From Alviniconcha marisindica (Eukaryota > Mollusca > Gastropoda > Provannidae): DNA of 64,000 nt. Below are positions 62,801 through 64,000 of this stretch, piece after piece (position 1 is the first letter of the stretch; each line of letters starts with the position of its first letter). The translations under genes were made by a program, and so were the position numbers. The stretch covers positions 2,455,001 through 2,519,000 of the forward strand of contig JABMCL010000713.1 in NCBI GenBank assembly GCA_018857735.1. The letters run 5' to 3'. Below the pieces are notes generated by a model. The model was given only the letters and a program-made list of their open reading frames with translations, was not told where the DNA came from and searched no databases.

Positions 62801-64000
62801 ACACACAGACAGACCAGCACCGGTCCCTGTCCAGCATCACTCACCCTGAGAGGGAGGGGCAGAGAAACTGAAGACAGACACACAGACACCAGCACCGGTC
62901 CCTGTCCAGCATCACTCACCCTGTGAGGGAGGGGCAGAGAAACTGAAGACAGACACACAGATCAGCACCAGTCCCTGTCCAGCATCACTCACCCTGAGAG
63001 GGAGGGGCAGAGAAACTGAAGACAGACAGACAGACAGACAGACAGAGACCAGCATCGGTCCCTGTCCAGCATCACTCACCCTGAGAGGGAGGAGCGGAGA
63101 GCGGGGAGACGGAGGGCAGACGGTGGCGCAAACACTTGGGGCAGGGCCCCGACAGGGGCTGGCTGGACAGGAAGTTCTCGCAGGCCCCCAGCTCCTCCAG
63201 CAGACTCTCCAGGAACGACCAGAAGCTGGACACGCGCTCCACCGACACCAGGCTCTTGCTGTACTTCTTGCCATGGAAGGTGGCTGCAACATGGCAAAAC
63301 ACTGCCATCAGTGAAAGGGAGACAAACAGTGAGAGAAGCGAGACCCAGGTCCAAATTTCATTCACAATCACCTAATGCCACACGCTGCAAGGAAGTGAAC
63401 TCTGGTCATGATTGTGTAGTGAAGCCAAGGGGCTGCTGGCTCTCCCTGAGAATAACAAGTCCATTCTTCTGCCTGGTGAAAAAGCAGATAAAGCCAGTTC
63501 ACAGAAAAAACAGGCATACTGTTTTCAGAATTTTTAAGAGCTGCAGTCCAGGACCACAGCTAGGTAAGCAGGTTACTGACACTCCTGCCAACACAGACTG
63601 GTCTGTGACACAGACTTTGACCAGGCTGACCTGTGACACAGACCTTGACCAGGCTGATCTGACACAGATCTGCGAGTACGACACAGACCTTGACCAGGTT
63701 GATCTGCGACACAGACCTGTGAGTATGACACAGACCCTGACCAGGGCGGACACCAACCTCTGGTGCAGACCCTCCAAGGCTGACTGACGACTGACCTGTG
63801 ATGCAGACCTTGCTGCTGCCCTCCTTGACCAGGTTGTAGACCTTCCTCTCATCCATGGCGCAGTTGATGCAGCTCTGCACCGTCTCCATCAGCACCTGGG
63901 AGAGACTGGCGGGGCCCAGGCGAGGTGGCAGCGCTCGCACCTTGCTCACGCTCAGGTAGTTGCCGCAGAAGCAGCCCGTGTTGGTGTAGACGCACACTGT
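56716..64000 (-). CDS. Scm: Scm-family Polycomb protein, C-terminal part (SLED, linker, SAM), 5' end outside window
   Basis: Five exons on the - strand (64000-63796 partial, 63283-63080, 61760-61638, 58622-58480, 56841-56716) join in phase into 266 residues ending at a TGA. Residues 1 to about 112 match the SLED domain of SCML2/SCMH1 (GCFCGNYL, KVRALPPRLGPASL, TVQSCINCA, LLEELGACENFLSSQPL). Residues 137-190 are a basic, low-complexity linker. Residues 197-266 are a SAM domain (NQWSIEDVVQHI, AYVDLFRRHEIDGKAFMLLN, MMMKYMGLKLGPVLKLC). MMKYMGLKLGP is typical of Scm rather than SFMBT or L3MBTL. Scm proteins are nuclear and link PRC1 (through SAM-SAM contacts with polyhomeotic) to other Polycomb complexes. 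The N-terminal zinc finger and MBT repeats should lie to the right, outside the window. Confidence 0.88.
56850..57470. repeat. 88-bp minisatellite carrying the Scm SAM exon 2 acceptor, about 7 copies
   Basis: On the - strand each unit has TTGTGTTGCAG followed by GAAATTGATGGCAAAGCATT and CATGTTGTTC. The authentic exon starts GAGATTGACGGCAAAGCATT at 56,841. Copies read EIDGKAFML and then leave the exon sequence, reaching a stop after about 23 codons. The units nearest the true exon (56,880-56,950) are closest to it; the distal ones are homogeneous. Confidence 0.94.
57478..58240. repeat. 51-bp minisatellite derived from a MITE arm, about 15 copies
   Basis: The unit is TTATTATGACAAAACACAAC, ATGCAAATCTTCAGGTTAAG, CCCAACGCCTT. 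It aligns to the MITE arm at 45,640-45,685 (TTATTAGGGCAAAACACAAC, TTCAGGGTAATCCCC). After the last unit the sequence continues as the same MITE arm (TACAGAACAAC, GTGAAAAATGAGATG to about 58,310). Multiples of three keep frames of 239-300 codons open. It lies inside the Scm SAM intron. Confidence 0.92.
58480..58622 (-). CDS. Scm: Scm exon with first half of the SAM domain
   Basis: Acceptor GTGTGTGGGTGTGCAG (a TG-rich rather than pyrimidine tract), donor GTAAGT; 143 nt, phase 1 in and phase 0 out; residues 178-225. A Ser/Thr/Ala lead (ASSTTGDTQQAAAP) is followed by the start of the SAM fold: NQWSIEDVVQHISHTDSG and AYVDLFRRH. The acceptor lies at the edge of a large CA-rich minisatellite (58,640-59,900). 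Confidence 0.9.
58630..59930. repeat. Minisatellite of a 44-bp conserved core and variable CA spacers, about 21 copies
   Basis: The core AATGTCGTTAGCTAGTTCCT, GGGCTGTTTTGTCCCATCAA, CCAC is constant, while the (CA)n spacer between cores varies from about 8 to 35 bp. The array ends at the acceptor of Scm SAM exon 1 (58,623) on the - strand reading. Cores are nearly identical, consistent with recent homogenisation. Confidence 0.95.
60255..60835. repeat. 98-bp minisatellite, about 6 copies
   Basis: The unit contains ACAGCACTTAGCAACATTCT, GATTGGCACAAGGCTACTGG, TCACCAAGCGAGTTGGAACT, TTTCATGAGCCTTTCTGACG. Confidence 0.94.
60865..60912 (-). CDS. Possible 48-nt Scm micro-exon
   Basis: A CAGCAGCAG acceptor and GTACGG donor bracket 48 nt that would enter and leave in phase 1 without a stop, giving GFTPGRNGIGVRHGGG. 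It lies in the 3-kb intron between the linker exon and SAM exon 1, next to a 98-bp array. The polypyrimidine tract is poor, and another frame is open too, so this is only a candidate. Confidence 0.2.
61049..61140. repeat. TG-rich microsatellite
   Basis: TG with GCATG interruptions. Confidence 0.9.
61311..61625. repeat. 63-bp tandem repeat adjoining the Scm linker exon donor, 5 copies
   Basis: The unit is TTCAATGCTCTAAAGACTCT, TGACACTTTTAGTGCACACT, GGACTATTTTGGCATTTCCA, TAC. On the - strand the first unit begins about 13 nt after the donor at 61,637. The period of 21 codons leaves both strands open. Copies are almost identical. Confidence 0.95.
61638..61760 (-). CDS. Scm: Probable Scm linker exon between SLED and SAM
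   Basis: Acceptor GGTGGTGTTTCAG, donor GTGTGT (weak); exactly 123 nt, phase 1 to phase 1, so it can be included or skipped without a frameshift. It encodes SEDDSGEMAAKRRWSTESAD then SARGMRTPKTPRQS and TFEAE. This is hydrophilic, with basic KRR and RTPKTPRQS stretches that look like a nuclear, phosphorylatable linker. Support is phase, position and composition; no conserved domain is expected here. Confidence 0.65.
61761..61860. repeat. Two-copy duplication of the Scm linker exon acceptor
   Basis: On the - strand GTTGTGGYGGTGTTTCWGCA followed by TCAGAA occurs twice, at about 61,832-61,810 and at the true acceptor (61,775-61,754). TTGATTTTCAGCAAG/GGATTTTCAGGAAG is shared upstream too. The upstream copy has TTTCTGCATCAG instead of TTTCAGCATCAG. 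Confidence 0.75.
61862..62330. repeat. Short-unit repeats with CTCACCATGGCAGAGAGG, irregular
   Basis: Units of 33-80 bp share AGCAGTGCTCACCATGGCAG and AGAGGGGCTGCTGAAC. They grade on the right into the 78-82-bp array, whose equivalent block is CACTCACCCTGAGAGGGAGG. Confidence 0.88.
62331..63079. repeat. 78-82-bp minisatellite carrying the Scm SLED exon 2 donor, about 10 copies
   Basis: On the - strand each unit reads CCTCCCTCTCAGGGTGAGTG, ATGCTGGACAGGGAC. The true exon end and donor is CCTCCCTCTCAGG with GTGAGTG at 63,080/63,079. Most units also contain a pyrimidine-rich run ending CTTCAG just 23 nt before the copied donor, so each unit has a full set of acceptor and donor signals. Confidence 0.94.
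63080..63283 (-). CDS. Scm: Scm exon with second half of the SLED domain
   Basis: Acceptor CCATGTTGCAG, donor GTGAGT; 204 nt, phase 1 to phase 1; residues 69-136. It reads ATFHGKKYSKSL then FWSFLESLLEELGACENF and LSSQPL, aligned with the ITASFDG and LSSQPF region of SCML2. After LSSQPL the sequence becomes a Pro/Ser-rich linker (RLPSVSPLSAPPSQ). Its last bases and the donor are the seed of the 78-82-bp minisatellite at 62,330-63,080. Confidence 0.87.
63590..63795. repeat. Degenerate 27-60-bp repeat derived from the Scm SLED exon 1 end and donor
   Basis: On the - strand the intron repeats CTGGTCAAGGTCTGTGTCAC with AG then GTCAGC. The exon ends with the blocks CTGGTCAAGG and AAGGTCTGCATCACAG, and the donor is GTCAGT. 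Translated, the copies give SLVKVCVTG against NLVKEG and KVCIT of the exon. About five copies with variable spacing. Confidence 0.85.
63796..64000 (-). CDS. Scm: Scm exon with first half of the SLED domain (truncated by window edge)
   Basis: Open from the right edge; the donor is GTCAGT after CATCACAG. Visible residues 1-68 run from TVCVYTNTGCFCGNYL through SKVRALPPRLGPASLSQVLM to TVQSCINCAM and KVYNLVKEGSSKVCIT. The Cys pattern and RLGP motif are those of the Scm-like embedded domain, a DNA-binding module in SCML2. It leaves in phase 1. The donor-flanking intron (63,590-63,795) is made of degenerate copies of the exon's own last 20-30 nt. Confidence 0.88.

Overview
The window looks like part of a large, intron-rich, repeat-laden animal genome, most probably a mollusc (perhaps a marine gastropod). 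Evidence: two metazoan genes split into short exons with consensus GT/AG splice sites, two families of tRNA-derived SINEs, an L1/Tx1-like LINE tail, a Ty3/gypsy fragment, several foldback (MITE-like) elements, and very abundant CA/TG and GA microsatellites. The species cannot be fixed from sequence alone. Almost all long open frames here are translations of tandem repeats, not genes.

Two convergent genes are supported. On the + strand, six coding exons between 7,937 and 32,662 join in phase (259+608+367+107+94+353 nt) into a complete 595-residue major-facilitator transporter of the monocarboxylate transporter family. It is closest in recalled motifs to the MCT10/MCT8 group (SLC16A10/SLC16A2), which carries aromatic amino acids and thyroid hormones. 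A possible non-coding first exon and CpG-rich promoter lie near 4.8-5.2 kb. On the - strand, five exons between 64,000 and 56,716 encode the last 266 residues of a Polycomb-group protein of the Sex-comb-on-midleg (Scm/SCMH1/SCML2) family: the SLED domain, a basic linker and a C-terminal SAM domain. Its MBT repeats should lie beyond the right edge.

Layout: 0-4.3 kb, SINE and repeat cluster with two copies each of two dispersed elements; 4.3-7.9 kb, putative transporter promoter and first intron; 7.9-32.7 kb, transporter gene, with introns full of satellites, a foldback element, SINEs, a LINE tail and a gypsy fragment; 32.7-56.7 kb, a 24-kb interval between the two 3' ends with no recognisable gene, carrying about ten unrelated minisatellites and several MITEs; 56.7-64 kb, Scm.

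The outstanding observation is that many minisatellites in both genes are built from an exon-intron junction. Three of the five transporter acceptors (exons 2, 3, 4) and at least four Scm junctions (both SLED donors, the linker acceptor, the second SAM acceptor) are preceded or followed by tandem copies containing the splice signal plus the first or last bases of the real exon. These arrays amount to rows of decoy splice sites. I know of no named class that covers this recurrent pattern.
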